Shown here in pieces: positions 15,102-24,494 of a stretch of 64,000 nt of DNA. The position numbers and the translations under genes were made by a program. Under the pieces are notes generated by a model. The model did not search any database. It saw only the letters and a list, made by a program, of their open reading frames with translations, and was not told where the DNA came from. Position 1 is the stretch's first letter. Every line of letters starts with the position of its first letter. Origin of the DNA: a virus; IMG/VR virus record IMGVR_UViG_3300009152_000004, positions 1 to 64,000 of that record; one strand, given 5' to 3'.

Positions 15102-17920
15102 ATGCGGTGCTGCCGCCTGATGGTGTCTACGTTGCGGTGTCTATCGACGACAATAAAAAAGTATCGCAGACATTTCACAATTCGGTCGCTGAACTTAATG
15201 AGCAACTGGAAACTATCACGCAGCAAAACAAGAACGCATTTTTCGCAACAGCCGCATACAACATCGAGACCACACGCACCAATGACAATGTAAAACATAT
15301 CCGCTCGTTCTTCATGGACCTTGACTGCGATCCGGAAGACGACACCAAATTCCCCGACCAGAATACTGCTCTGGCGGAACTGAAAGCGTTTGTTCAAGAC
15401 CTGCGCCTACCGAAACCCACTGTGGTTAACTCGGGACGCGGGATACACGCATACTGGCCGTTGCTGGAGCCGGTGGACCGCGTGAAGTGGAAGCCCGTTG
15501 CGGAGAAGCTGAAGCAGACCTGCATGTTCAAGGGCTTCCGTATTGACCCGGCGGTCACCGCCGATGCTGCGCGTATTTTGAGGGCACCCGGCACCCGCAA
15601 CCATAAAGACCCGTCCAACCCGCTTGATGTGGAAGTGATGCGGGTGGGGGAGCCGGTTGCGTTCGACGATATGCGCAAGTTGTTGGGCGTGTCGGAGTTT
15701 GATCTGTTACCGGCAACAAAGCGCCCGATGGACGAGGTATCCAAGAAGCTGTTGGCGAACCGTCCGTCTGTATTCAAGAACATCCTGCAGAAAAGCGCGG
15801 CGGGGGAAGGCTGCGCCCACATTCTATACGCGGTTACACATCAAGCGGATATATCAGAACCCCATTGGCGGGCGGTGCTGTCGATTGCGGCCCACTGTGC
15901 GGACAAAGACAAGGCCATACACAAGGTCTCCAGTGCCCACCCGGACTACAACCCCGCAGATACAGAGCGTAAGGCTGGGTCGATCCGTGGTCCATATACC
16001 TGCGCCACCTTCCAAAACATCGACGCCACGCTTTGCGAGGGGTGCCCGCACTTTGGTAAAATAGCATCACCAATAGCCTTGGGCGCTGGTCGCGTACTGG
16101 AAGCCACGAAGGAAGATAACGTGGTCGAAGTGCCCGCAGTCGGTGATGAACCTGCGGTGGTGTATGAGATTCCGGAGTATCCGTTCCCGTTTTTCAGGGG
16201 CAAGAACGGCGGGGTGTATGTCCGGGACAAGCGGGAAGACAAGAGCGGTAACACGGTCGAAGAAGACAAGCTGATCTACGAGTATGACTTCTATGCCGTG
16301 AACCTGATCGAAGACCCGTATCTGGGCATGACGGCTCTGTTCCGAGTGCATTTCCCACAGGATGGGGTCAAGGAGTTCTGCGTGCCAGTGAAGGACATGC
16401 TGGCTAAAGACCGCTATCGGGATGTGTTGGGGATGAAGGGTATTTGCCCGTCAAATAGTCAATTGGAGAACATAATGGCGTATTCGAACCATTGGGTTCG
16501 GCACCATCAGAAGTTGCGCAAGGCTAGTTTAGGGCGCGTCCAATTTGGGTGGGCCGACAGCAACTCCTGCTTTATTGTGGGGGATCGGGAAATCTCGTCC
16601 GCTGGCATCACCTACAGCCCACCCACGGCCAATACCGTAGACATCATCCCCAAGTTTCGCAAGGCCGGGACGCTCGACGCGTGGAAGCAAGTCACCAAGT
16701 TCTATGCCAGACCGGGGCAGGAACTGCCCCTGTTCGCGCTGTTTGCGGGCTTCGCTGCTCCCCTGATGCCATTCACCGGTACGCGTGGTGGTGTGATCAG
16801 CCTGTATTCGAATAAGGGCGGCACCGGCAAGACGACCACCCTGCAGGCCATCAACAGCATATTCGGACACCCAGATGAGGCGATGCTGATCAAGACCGAC
16901 ACCGTAAACTCCCGGGTCAACCGGGTAGGCACCATGAACAATATCGCGGCTACAACTGACGAGATCACCAACGAGACCCCAGAAGCCCTGTCAGAATACA
17001 TCTACTCTATGCTGCATGGCCGTGGCAAGAACCGACTGATGGGTAGCCAGAACATAGAGCGCATCAACAAGACGACGTGGAACACGATCAGCATCGTTAC
17101 CGGCAACTCAACCATTTCGGACAAGTTGTATACCATTAAATCACTACCGGACGGTGAGTTGCGTCGACTGATGGAGTTCCCGTTCCCCACACAGGTCAAC
17201 ATCTCCAAGGGTGAGTCGGACGCCATTTTCCGGCCCCTGCAGGACAACTACGGCCACGCTGGAGAGGTGTATATACAATACATCCTGAACAACATGGGGC
17301 GGGTGGGCGACCTGCTGCTCAAGGTGCAGGGGAAAATCGACAAGGCTGCGGAACTCACCCAGCGAGAGCAATACTGGTCAGCGACTACAGCGGCGTGTAT
17401 CTCGGGGGGTATTCTGGCGAAAGAGTCCGGGGCGCTGGACATCACCGACGACGACATCAAGCGGGTGTATGACTGGATTATCAATCAACTGAAGGTCATG
17501 CGTGGGCATGTGGCGATTGCGAATATCGAACCGGATGAAGTGCTGGGTATGTTTCTGTCCGAACACATCAACGATATGCTGATCATCAACGCCAGCGTGA
17601 AAGGCGGACTAAATGAGGGCCCGATCCGCGAGCCGAAAGGGAAGTTGTTGATCCGCTACGAGCCCGACACCAAAGACTTGATGATCAGTGTAGCGAAGTT
17701 TCGGGAATTTTGCACTAAGCGCCAGATGTCCTACAGCCACACCATCAAGGCACTACAGGCTGCGGGCGCACTGCATGGTGAGACGCGGAAGCGGTTGGGT
17801 AAGGGCACCCACATTTCGGTCAATGAACGGGTGTTGGTGTTTCGGAACGTAAACGAGAAATTTGTTTTGGGAGAGGTCGATGTGGACGCATGGTTTGCGA
17901 GTCAGGATAAACTGGCATGA
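15077..17920 (+). CDS. Primase-helicase: AEP-like primase plus DUF927-type ATPase
   Basis: 947 aa. The N-terminal third shows archaeo-eukaryotic primase motifs: FFMDLDCD (D81, D83), NSGRGIHAYW (H124) and TADAARILRAPGTRN (R166, R169). A cysteine cluster (CATFQN...CEGCPHFG, about 311-329) is a zinc site. The second half is a DUF927-like ATPase with Walker A SNKGGTGKTT (K585) and a Walker-B-like segment AATTDEITN. Should synthesise primers and unwind at the fork. Ends overlapping a small gene at 17880. Confidence 0.88.
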   Translation: MSTRNEFLNAVLPPDGVYVAVSIDDNKKVSQTFHNSVAELNEQLETITQQNKNAFFATAAYNIETTRTNDNVKHIRSFFMDLDCDPEDDTKFPDQNTALAELKAFVQDLRLPKPTVVNSGRGIHAYWPLLEPVDRVKWKPVAEKLKQTCMFKGFRIDPAVTADAARILRAPGTRNHKDPSNPLDVEVMRVGEPVAFDDMRKLLGVSEFDLLPATKRPMDEVSKKLLANRPSVFKNILQKSAAGEGCAHILYAVTHQADISEPHWRAVLSIAAHCADKDKAIHKVSSAHPDYNPADTERKAGSIRGPYTCATFQNIDATLCEGCPHFGKIASPIALGAGRVLEATKEDNVVEVPAVGDEPAVVYEIPEYPFPFFRGKNGGVYVRDKREDKSGNTVEEDKLIYEYDFYAVNLIEDPYLGMTALFRVHFPQDGVKEFCVPVKDMLAKDRYRDVLGMKGICPSNSQLENIMAYSNHWVRHHQKLRKASLGRVQFGWADSNSCFIVGDREISSAGITYSPPTANTVDIIPKFRKAGTLDAWKQVTKFYARPGQELPLFALFAGFAAPLMPFTGTRGGVISLYSNKGGTGKTTTLQAINSIFGHPDEAMLIKTDTVNSRVNRVGTMNNIAATTDEITNETPEALSEYIYSMLHGRGKNRLMGSQNIERINKTTWNTISIVTGNSTISDKLYTIKSLPDGELRRLMEFPFPTQVNISKGESDAIFRPLQDNYGHAGEVYIQYILNNMGRVGDLLLKVQGKIDKAAELTQREQYWSATTAACISGGILAKESGALDITDDDIKRVYDWIINQLKVMRGHVAIANIEPDEVLGMFLSEHINDMLIINASVKGGLNEGPIREPKGKLLIRYEPDTKDLMISVAKFREFCTKRQMSYSHTIKALQAAGALHGETRKRLGKGTHISVNERVLVFRNVNEKFVLGEVDVDAWFASQDKLA

Positions 17921-18077
17921 TTTCCCCGTCAGTGCGTCCGCGTTTGTGCCGGGGGTCGAGACGCGGTTGCTGCGCAACGATATTCAGAAGGAAGCCGACG
18001 CACTAGGTGTTGTGGTGTTGCTGGAAGAGGTCGCGGAGTTCGGGTATATGGGTGTCCGTGTTTGGCGAATTGGATAA
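17880..18077 (+). CDS. Small protein overlapping the primase end (65 aa)
   Basis: ATG 17880 with GGGAGAGG seven bases upstream, overlapping primase by 41 bp in another frame. LLRNDIQKEADALGVVVLLEEVAEFGYMGVRVWRI is helix plus strands. Function unknown. Confidence 0.6.
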   Translation: MWTHGLRVRINWHDFPVSASAFVPGVETRLLRNDIQKEADALGVVVLLEEVAEFGYMGVRVWRIG

Positions 18078-18088
18078 AGGAAAAAGAA

Positions 18089-18400
18089 ATGAATGACTTG
18101 GAAATGATTAAGAAGTGCGCGGAGAAGATGGGTTTTGTTCTGACGTTACTACCCCCTGATATGCGCCGTACTGACGGAGTGGTTGAGTTGGCGATAGCCA
18201 CAGAAACTGCTTGGGGTATGAATCACACGATCTACAATCCCTTCTGTGACGACGCGCAAGCAATGGCGCTGGTGAAGAAGTTTAAGCTGACAATTTCAAC
18301 TGGTCTGGATGGTTGGAGTGCAAACTATGCCGCGACAGGATGGGTTTCAAACCAAGACCTAAACCGCGCCATCTGCGAATGTGTGGCGAAACTACCCTGA
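18089..18400 (+). CDS. Phage alpha-beta sandwich-like protein (103 aa)
   Basis: AAAGGAAAAAGAA before ATG 18089. Layout helix (MIKKCAEKMGFVL), strands, then GWSANYAATGWVSNQDLNRAICECVAKL, the W-x-A...AIC pattern of Phage_ABA_S-type domains. Its head and tail helices also echo the paralog array, so the array may be a divergent branch of this fold (inference). Last gene of the rightward arm. Confidence 0.6.
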   Translation: MNDLEMIKKCAEKMGFVLTLLPPDMRRTDGVVELAIATETAWGMNHTIYNPFCDDAQAMALVKKFKLTISTGLDGWSANYAATGWVSNQDLNRAICECVAKLP

Positions 18401-18483
18401 CCCCTTGCACCACCCGTTTTTCTGTGCCACTATCCGCCCGACGCTGGACTCTCTCCCCAGTCGTCGCTTCTCCTCCTCGTTTA

Positions 18484-18509
18484 CCCCCGGCTTCGGCTGG
18501 GGGTTTTTT
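18484..18509 (+). terminator. Strong terminator where the two arms converge
   Basis: CCCCCGGC TTCG GCTGGGGG followed by TTTTTT: 8 pairs (one G-U) with a UUCG tetraloop. It ends rightward transcription 2 bp before the stop of the leftward giant gene. On the other strand no T-run follows the stem. Confidence 0.92.
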
Positions 18510-18510
18510 C

Positions 18511-21500
18511 TTACTCTTCCCCTTCAGCAGCCTTACGCACCCGCTCTTTGAGTTTCGGGTCGATCTGTACCCCATAGATAGCCTGCTGCTCCCTGCGATC
18601 ACGTCCTTTGACTGAAGCAATGATGTCCTTGGGTTTGATCGCCACCTCGGGGAACGCCATATTGAACGCTGCAATGCGCTCCTGCACACCCATCAGGGCA
18701 TCCACATCCCCAGCATCCGCTGCGGTCTCATACTGATCAAACAGGCGGCGTTTACGGTCACGCACGAACGTCTCCATCTCCTTCATGTAACCGCGTTTCT
18801 CGTAAATCTCAGTCAGCTTGGTCGGCGCAAACCCACCCAACTGGAACATTGCGTTCATGATATTGATGTCGTCCGTGATTGGATCACCCTTCAAAGTCGT
18901 GGCACCCTCCACCCCAAACCGCATGGCCTTCAAACCGTTACGCAGTGCGGCGGGAGCACCGGCTTCAATCCCACGATACCAATACCCGTCGTCGATCATC
19001 TGCGCAGCCCGGTTCATGTTGGTCAGGATGCTGAACGGTGCCCCCAAGAATATCTGCTCGATGTAGTAGCGCAGTGCCCCAAGTTCGGCTTTACTGCGGG
19101 AGTCGTCCCGGATCAGCAGGTCACCAAAACCCGTACGTTGTGCGACCTCAAGACCGGTTAGGTAGTTGGTCGGGCCCTTGAACGTGAACTCACCCAGCGC
19201 GTTGCGCATGGTGTTGCGGAAGTCCGGATACTCATCGTCATCCCCGAACGCCGACTGAAACACGTTGTAGAGGAACTCCCCCACCCCCACGAACGGCAGG
19301 CCCTGTGCACCGGCAAACGCAAACGTCATGGCATACGTCCCCAGCAACTGCTTCCGGGCGATGTTCTTGGCTAACTCCCGTTCTTGCGGTGACAGACTGC
19401 TATCCCCTTTGATCGCTACATACGCCATACGCGCAGTACGGAACATCATCAGTTGAGCGAAGCGTTTGAAGATCAACACAACACGACCCAGTGGGTGCTG
19501 GAATATCGGCCCCGCAGTCTCCATCATGCCGCTGCCGTGGGACTTGGTGATCATGTCGACGGCTTCATTCACGGCTTCGGTCTCAGACAAACCTTTTTGT
19601 TTTGCCAGCGTGTAGGCGGCGATTGCGGTGATCTCACGGTTTGCCATCTCTGAATGCTGGTAGGCGAACGTCATGGCGATACTGGCGGCGCGTTTGACCT
19701 TGCTGTCCGGAGACGACGGCTGTGACCGCATGTCCAGAATCTCCTGCGAGATCGAGATGTTGATCTGACCACGGCGCTGCAGTTCGTCATACAGGCCACG
19801 CAACGGGCTGTCTTTTGGCAGGGTGTTCAGAGGTGACAGGTAACCAAATTTCTTGAAGTTGTCCCCGGCGTTTTTATATACTGATTTGCCATACGCCTTG
19901 TATGCACCCATCAGGGCCGCAGTCGCTTTACCCGCGCCATACTTACTTGCCATCATGGGGTAGGCGATCATCGGGGTCTGCGTCAAGTTGATCAGAGCGG
20001 TGGATACGTTGGCCCCGAGGAAGTACGAGAACGTCAGCCAGTTGATGTTCGACGCCAGCTTGTTGATCGTCGGATTCAGCATTGTGGTGAGGCGCGACCC
20101 CGGCTCCGCCGAAATTTGTGTGGCTACTTCGTCGGCTAGTGGGTCAAACCCACGCGGGTCTTTGCTGGATATGTCCGCCAACTCATTACGGCCCAGCGCA
20201 GCGGTCTCTTCAATCCGACGGTTATACAGACGTGATGCCGTCTGTGAAATGAGCTTCGGGGCGGTAGCAGTGTAGCTACGCAGCACGTCTTTCTCAAAAC
20301 CAGCACGACCTTCCCGCTTGATCATATTCATGATTGCCGACTGCTGCGGATTCAACCGAAGCAGGGCTTTATATACATCGTTCACCACATCATCAGCCAC
20401 ACCGTTGTCGCGCATAGCCCGCAGAGTACGTTGGATCATGGGGTCAGACGGCGGGGTGCGGCCAGCGATAACCTCATCCAGATTCTTGTATTGCTTGAAA
20501 TCCTTGCTGTTACGGTCGATCTTGTTCTCAGCGATAAACCGATTGCGCTGCTCCGGGGTTTCAAACGCCATAACAATCTGCTCACCGTTCTTCTCAAACC
20601 GCATCCAGTAATCGCCAAACCGCATCAGCGGGAAGTAGGGCTTGATCTTGCTCTCGATACCTGCCTTGATCTCATCGATCTCATTCTTGGGCAGCACGGC
20701 CAAGTCTTTCTCCAGCGCGGCGATGTAGTCCTTGTACAGCTTCTCGTAGTGCTCCTTGATCTCGGTGTAGGACTTCTTCAGGTCATCCGGCAGCGCCTTA
20801 TAACGCGCCAACAGGTCCGGGCCTTGTTTGGCGGCGGGGTTACCACTGTTCTTCGGGTCGGCGGGATCAAACCGGGCCAACGTAGCGTCGTACACCACTT
20901 CGGTGAACTTGTCGTATTCTTTTTTGAGCGCCGTCGTCTGGCTGTATTTGTTCACCACTCGCTGCAATGACTTGGCGGTCTGACCTGCGCGGTCGATCTG
21001 GGTGTTCTCATAACCCCGGCGTTCGTTGAGTAGGTCTACAACCCCCCGCAGTGCAGGTGCCCGGTTGCCATAAATCTCCACCAGATGATTCAGGTCCAAC
21101 GTCTTCACCGCAGCACCCAGCACGCCACGGCTCATCTTGCCAACGACGTCGCTCCATGCTCCGGAAAACTTAGGTAGGTTTGTGGAACTATCACCCATCG
21201 TGTTGAGCATGTTTCTGTAGGCGGCGGAAGCACCCGATACATCAGCATTGAGAAACAGAATGTCCCCGGGCGTTTTGGGGATCGTCTTACCAGCACGGAT
21301 AATCTTGCCAATAATCTCGTCGATACGGTCCAACGCGGTGTTCGAACTGCGCGGCGACATACCAAAGAACTTACGCACAGCGTTCACAAACCAGTCATAC
21401 GCGGTCTTCAACGCACCTTGCGGAATGCGAATGCTGCGCAGCATCTGTTGGAACTCAGAGTTGGACTGGGCTTCTGCGGCGAACTCCTGCAAGCTGGTCG

Positions 21501-24486
21501 CGCCATACTGCCCCTCTATACGCGGACGTATCCGGGTGAACAACTCATTCAGTTGACGAGTCAGCGGGTGCATCCGGCTACGCAGAACATGGGAGATCGC
21601 GGCATGGGTAGTTTCATGCAGGATGGTGTGTTCGTGCAGTGAGTCCGGGCTGATCGTGATGGTGTCGGTGGTTGGGTCGTACTGGCCTGCGCCTTCCACC
21701 ATGCCTACCTTGATTCGTGTGTTGCCGATACGAGCGAGCAGCCGCTGTGCCACCTGTTTCAACAACGGATTGTTGGTGGACTGAATAATGCCCCGCAGCG
21801 TCTTCCGCAGATCACCCGCCTGAACTGCCGCAGCTACATCATCCTGCACTTTCACACCGACGGGTTTAGACGGCAGTAGCAGATCATCTTCCGCGTTCTC
21901 GTCATCTACTTGCTGCTGTACAGCGCGAGCGTTTTTCCGGTTGGCTTCATAGCGTTCTTGGATCGCAGCGGATGCAGCGAGTTTCTGTTTGGCGGCGTCG
22001 ATATCCTGTTGGGGGACTTCATTGCGCTCCAGAATGCTTCGGGCAGTCGACACCACGGCCTTGTTCTGATCCCGCATACTGTCCACCAGATACAGGACCG
22101 CACTGTTGTATTTGGAGGTCACTTTGGTGGTCTGGATCAACCGTTCGGCTTCCTGCAGTTCGAAAAGTTCTTCCGCGAAGTTCGTGCGCTCACCGCGCTT
22201 GGGTTTCTGTGACGGCGGGGTTAGTGGAGAAGACTGTTGCGTCGTTGCTCCATCACTTCGTCCAGCATCTCTTTGATCGCCATCCACGTCGGCAGGTCGA
22301 GTAACGTCAGCGGCCCCTCCTCCGGTGGTTCGTCCTTGTACAGGCACAGCCATGCCTGCGCTATCAGCTTCTCGTCCAGCATTGGGTGTCCCTTCAAAGT
22401 CAAATGCTCCTTGTACCCGTGGCATTGATTTACGTGGACGGCCACGGAGCACGGGTTCTGCGGCAGGTTCTTGGGTGGGCTCAGGTTGCACGGCGGGCGC
22501 TTGCGTCCCACGACGGCGTTTTTCACGGCCCTGCTGAATAGCCAGAGTCAGTCCCGGTGTCTTGCGTTCCTGCGCCTGCGCTACCTCCAGTTCGGCGGTC
22601 GTCTGCGGTTGTTGCTGCTTGAGCAGGTATTCTTGGCGCGGGGTCAGCGGCATCCCGGCATCCCGACGTTGCTTGGCGAACTCCAGTTCCTGAACGTCCG
22701 TATTTTGGGCGGCGGGCGTCTCACCCAGCACCTGTCCTTGGGTCATGCGGCCCTTGGTGGCGATCTGTTGCTCACGCGCTTTGTCAATCAGGTTCGACGC
22801 TACTTCAGGGTTGAACTTTACGCGACCGCTAATGTCACCCAGCACCCCTTCAAACTTGTTGAGATCATCGGCTCTGGTCAGGTCGAGCCCACGCAAGGTG
22901 TCTCTGGCTTTCTTCGAAGTGCGACTGAACCCAAGACCTGTCAATACGTCGTCGGTGATCTGCATCCCGACCGGTGTAGGTACTTCGGGAGCAGCGGGAT
23001 ATTGCAGCGGCTCTGGGGTGGGCGCGGGGCGTTCTTGTAGTTGCGGTTGTACCTCAGCCATCTGCTTCATGGACTGGCGACGGGTCGGCTCTTTCTCTGG
23101 ATTCGTCGGGTTGATTTGTTTATTGAGTGTATTTATCTGCGCACGAGTGCTGGCTATGGCGCTCTTGATCTGCTCCTGCTGCTCAATGAACTTTACTTTT
23201 TCGCCCGGGGTCTTAGCACGTTGGACTTCCCGATCCAGAATATCCAATACCCGGCGTTGCTCCTCCAACTGGGTTTGCAGGGCCGTAATTTCTTCCGTTG
23301 GGTCTTGGTTGAACCTTTCAGCGGTTAGCTTGTCACCACCGGGTGTATATGCAAACAGATCAGGTACGGCGTCCGGTGGCGGGGCCTGTTCACGATCCAT
23401 CATCTCCTGTTGCGCAGTATTGGGTACGGGCTTACCTTCCGGTCCCATACCGGTGAATACTTCTGACCGGGGGGCGTTCTCCGCCTCCGCCAACAACTGC
23501 TTGCGCTGCGTATCTTCTATAGCCGCCCGACGACCCAGTTCCTCTTGCGCATTACCACGACCTGCACGGGCCGCGCCCACTTGACCCACTGCACCCAACG
23601 GACCACCCAGCATCAAGGCACCAGCAGCGGCTTCAGCGTATTCTTTGGCGGCTTCAGGGTCGTCATAGGGGTTCGTCGCCAGACCCGCCTGCCAACGCTC
23701 CAGCACTTGCTGCGACACCTCCTGCGGGATTTCAAAGGCGATACCCTTCATCACCCCCTTGGCGATCTCCTGCTTATATTTGACCGGGTTGGCAGCGGCG
23801 AGCGCGAGTTCTTTCACGGTCTGGTCGGCAACGGCCTTACCCTCAATACCCAGCAGCTTACCCAATCCCAAAAACTTGCCGCCCAATAGGTCGAGCGCGG
23901 CCTGACCACCACCCGCTACCGTAGCAGGGAGTCGATCTACCGGCTTACCTTTATTCTCTTCGACTTGGCGACCGAGGTTGCTGGCGATGTACTGCCCCAG
24001 CAAAGTCAACCCATACGCACCCGTGCCGATCAACGCAGCCGGGGCACCTGCAACCGCAGCGGCACCTGCACCCAACAGACCGGCGGCAGCGGCTGGGGCT
24101 TGGAAACCAATCGATTCACCCGACAGTTCACGGAACTTATCCCACGTAGCGCCTAACGCCCCGCCGATATCCCCAGCCTTCGCACGGGCTCCGATGTCAC
24201 TGAACTGCGTGCGGCGATAGGCGTCCTGTGCCTCTTTCTGAACTTGCTGCATCTGCTGCGCAGCTTGCTCATCTCCCGGGTTTACCATGAGTTTGGCAGC
24301 GGGGGCCAAGGACTTGAGTGTCGACGACGCACCGGTACCCAGCGCTTTAAAGAAACCCGGCTCTTCCGGGATAGGGTCGAACTTCGGCTCGGCGGCGTAT
24401 TTCTGGTATCGGCGGATAAGTTCCGATTGTGTAATATCGTCCGGCACCCCGGAGATGACGGTACCATCTGGCATTCTTACATCCAT
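18511..24486 (-). CDS. Giant internal virion (ejection) protein with zincin motif
   Basis: 1991 aa. Begins with a short MPDGTVISGVPDDITQSEL segment typical of podovirus ejection proteins, then a long hydrophobic Ala/Gly helix pair (about 129-168) able to enter membranes. Coiled-coil and Pro/Gln-rich linkers span about 400-800. A metallopeptidase-like HETTH lies at 957-961 (context TILHETTHAAISHVL), with a later E in LQEFAAEAQ as possible third ligand. The helical C-terminal 600 residues resemble the large polyvalent protein region of such giants. Probably leaves the head with DNA and acts in the host envelope. Last late gene. Confidence 0.82.
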   Translation of the reverse strand: MDVRMPDGTVISGVPDDITQSELIRRYQKYAAEPKFDPIPEEPGFFKALGTGASSTLKSLAPAAKLMVNPGDEQAAQQMQQVQKEAQDAYRRTQFSDIGARAKAGDIGGALGATWDKFRELSGESIGFQAPAAAAGLLGAGAAAVAGAPAALIGTGAYGLTLLGQYIASNLGRQVEENKGKPVDRLPATVAGGGQAALDLLGGKFLGLGKLLGIEGKAVADQTVKELALAAANPVKYKQEIAKGVMKGIAFEIPQEVSQQVLERWQAGLATNPYDDPEAAKEYAEAAAGALMLGGPLGAVGQVGAARAGRGNAQEELGRRAAIEDTQRKQLLAEAENAPRSEVFTGMGPEGKPVPNTAQQEMMDREQAPPPDAVPDLFAYTPGGDKLTAERFNQDPTEEITALQTQLEEQRRVLDILDREVQRAKTPGEKVKFIEQQEQIKSAIASTRAQINTLNKQINPTNPEKEPTRRQSMKQMAEVQPQLQERPAPTPEPLQYPAAPEVPTPVGMQITDDVLTGLGFSRTSKKARDTLRGLDLTRADDLNKFEGVLGDISGRVKFNPEVASNLIDKAREQQIATKGRMTQGQVLGETPAAQNTDVQELEFAKQRRDAGMPLTPRQEYLLKQQQPQTTAELEVAQAQERKTPGLTLAIQQGREKRRRGTQAPAVQPEPTQEPAAEPVLRGRPRKSMPRVQGAFDFEGTPNAGREADSAGMAVPVQGRTTGGGAADVTRPADVDGDQRDAGRSDGATTQQSSPLTPPSQKPKRGERTNFAEELFELQEAERLIQTTKVTSKYNSAVLYLVDSMRDQNKAVVSTARSILERNEVPQQDIDAAKQKLAASAAIQERYEANRKNARAVQQQVDDENAEDDLLLPSKPVGVKVQDDVAAAVQAGDLRKTLRGIIQSTNNPLLKQVAQRLLARIGNTRIKVGMVEGAGQYDPTTDTITISPDSLHEHTILHETTHAAISHVLRSRMHPLTRQLNELFTRIRPRIEGQYGATSLQEFAAEAQSNSEFQQMLRSIRIPQGALKTAYDWFVNAVRKFFGMSPRSSNTALDRIDEIIGKIIRAGKTIPKTPGDILFLNADVSGASAAYRNMLNTMGDSSTNLPKFSGAWSDVVGKMSRGVLGAAVKTLDLNHLVEIYGNRAPALRGVVDLLNERRGYENTQIDRAGQTAKSLQRVVNKYSQTTALKKEYDKFTEVVYDATLARFDPADPKNSGNPAAKQGPDLLARYKALPDDLKKSYTEIKEHYEKLYKDYIAALEKDLAVLPKNEIDEIKAGIESKIKPYFPLMRFGDYWMRFEKNGEQIVMAFETPEQRNRFIAENKIDRNSKDFKQYKNLDEVIAGRTPPSDPMIQRTLRAMRDNGVADDVVNDVYKALLRLNPQQSAIMNMIKREGRAGFEKDVLRSYTATAPKLISQTASRLYNRRIEETAALGRNELADISSKDPRGFDPLADEVATQISAEPGSRLTTMLNPTINKLASNINWLTFSYFLGANVSTALINLTQTPMIAYPMMASKYGAGKATAALMGAYKAYGKSVYKNAGDNFKKFGYLSPLNTLPKDSPLRGLYDELQRRGQINISISQEILDMRSQPSSPDSKVKRAASIAMTFAYQHSEMANREITAIAAYTLAKQKGLSETEAVNEAVDMITKSHGSGMMETAGPIFQHPLGRVVLIFKRFAQLMMFRTARMAYVAIKGDSSLSPQERELAKNIARKQLLGTYAMTFAFAGAQGLPFVGVGEFLYNVFQSAFGDDDEYPDFRNTMRNALGEFTFKGPTNYLTGLEVAQRTGFGDLLIRDDSRSKAELGALRYYIEQIFLGAPFSILTNMNRAAQMIDDGYWYRGIEAGAPAALRNGLKAMRFGVEGATTLKGDPITDDINIMNAMFQLGGFAPTKLTEIYEKRGYMKEMETFVRDRKRRLFDQYETAADAGDVDALMGVQERIAAFNMAFPEVAIKPKDIIASVKGRDRREQQAIYGVQIDPKLKERVRKAAEGEE

Positions 24487-24494
24487 CAGAACTC

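Noticed and set aside
22745-23584. 279-codon plus-strand frame opposite the giant protein
   Set aside because: Serine/cysteine-rich shadow of the Gln/Ala-rich coding strand, no start signals.
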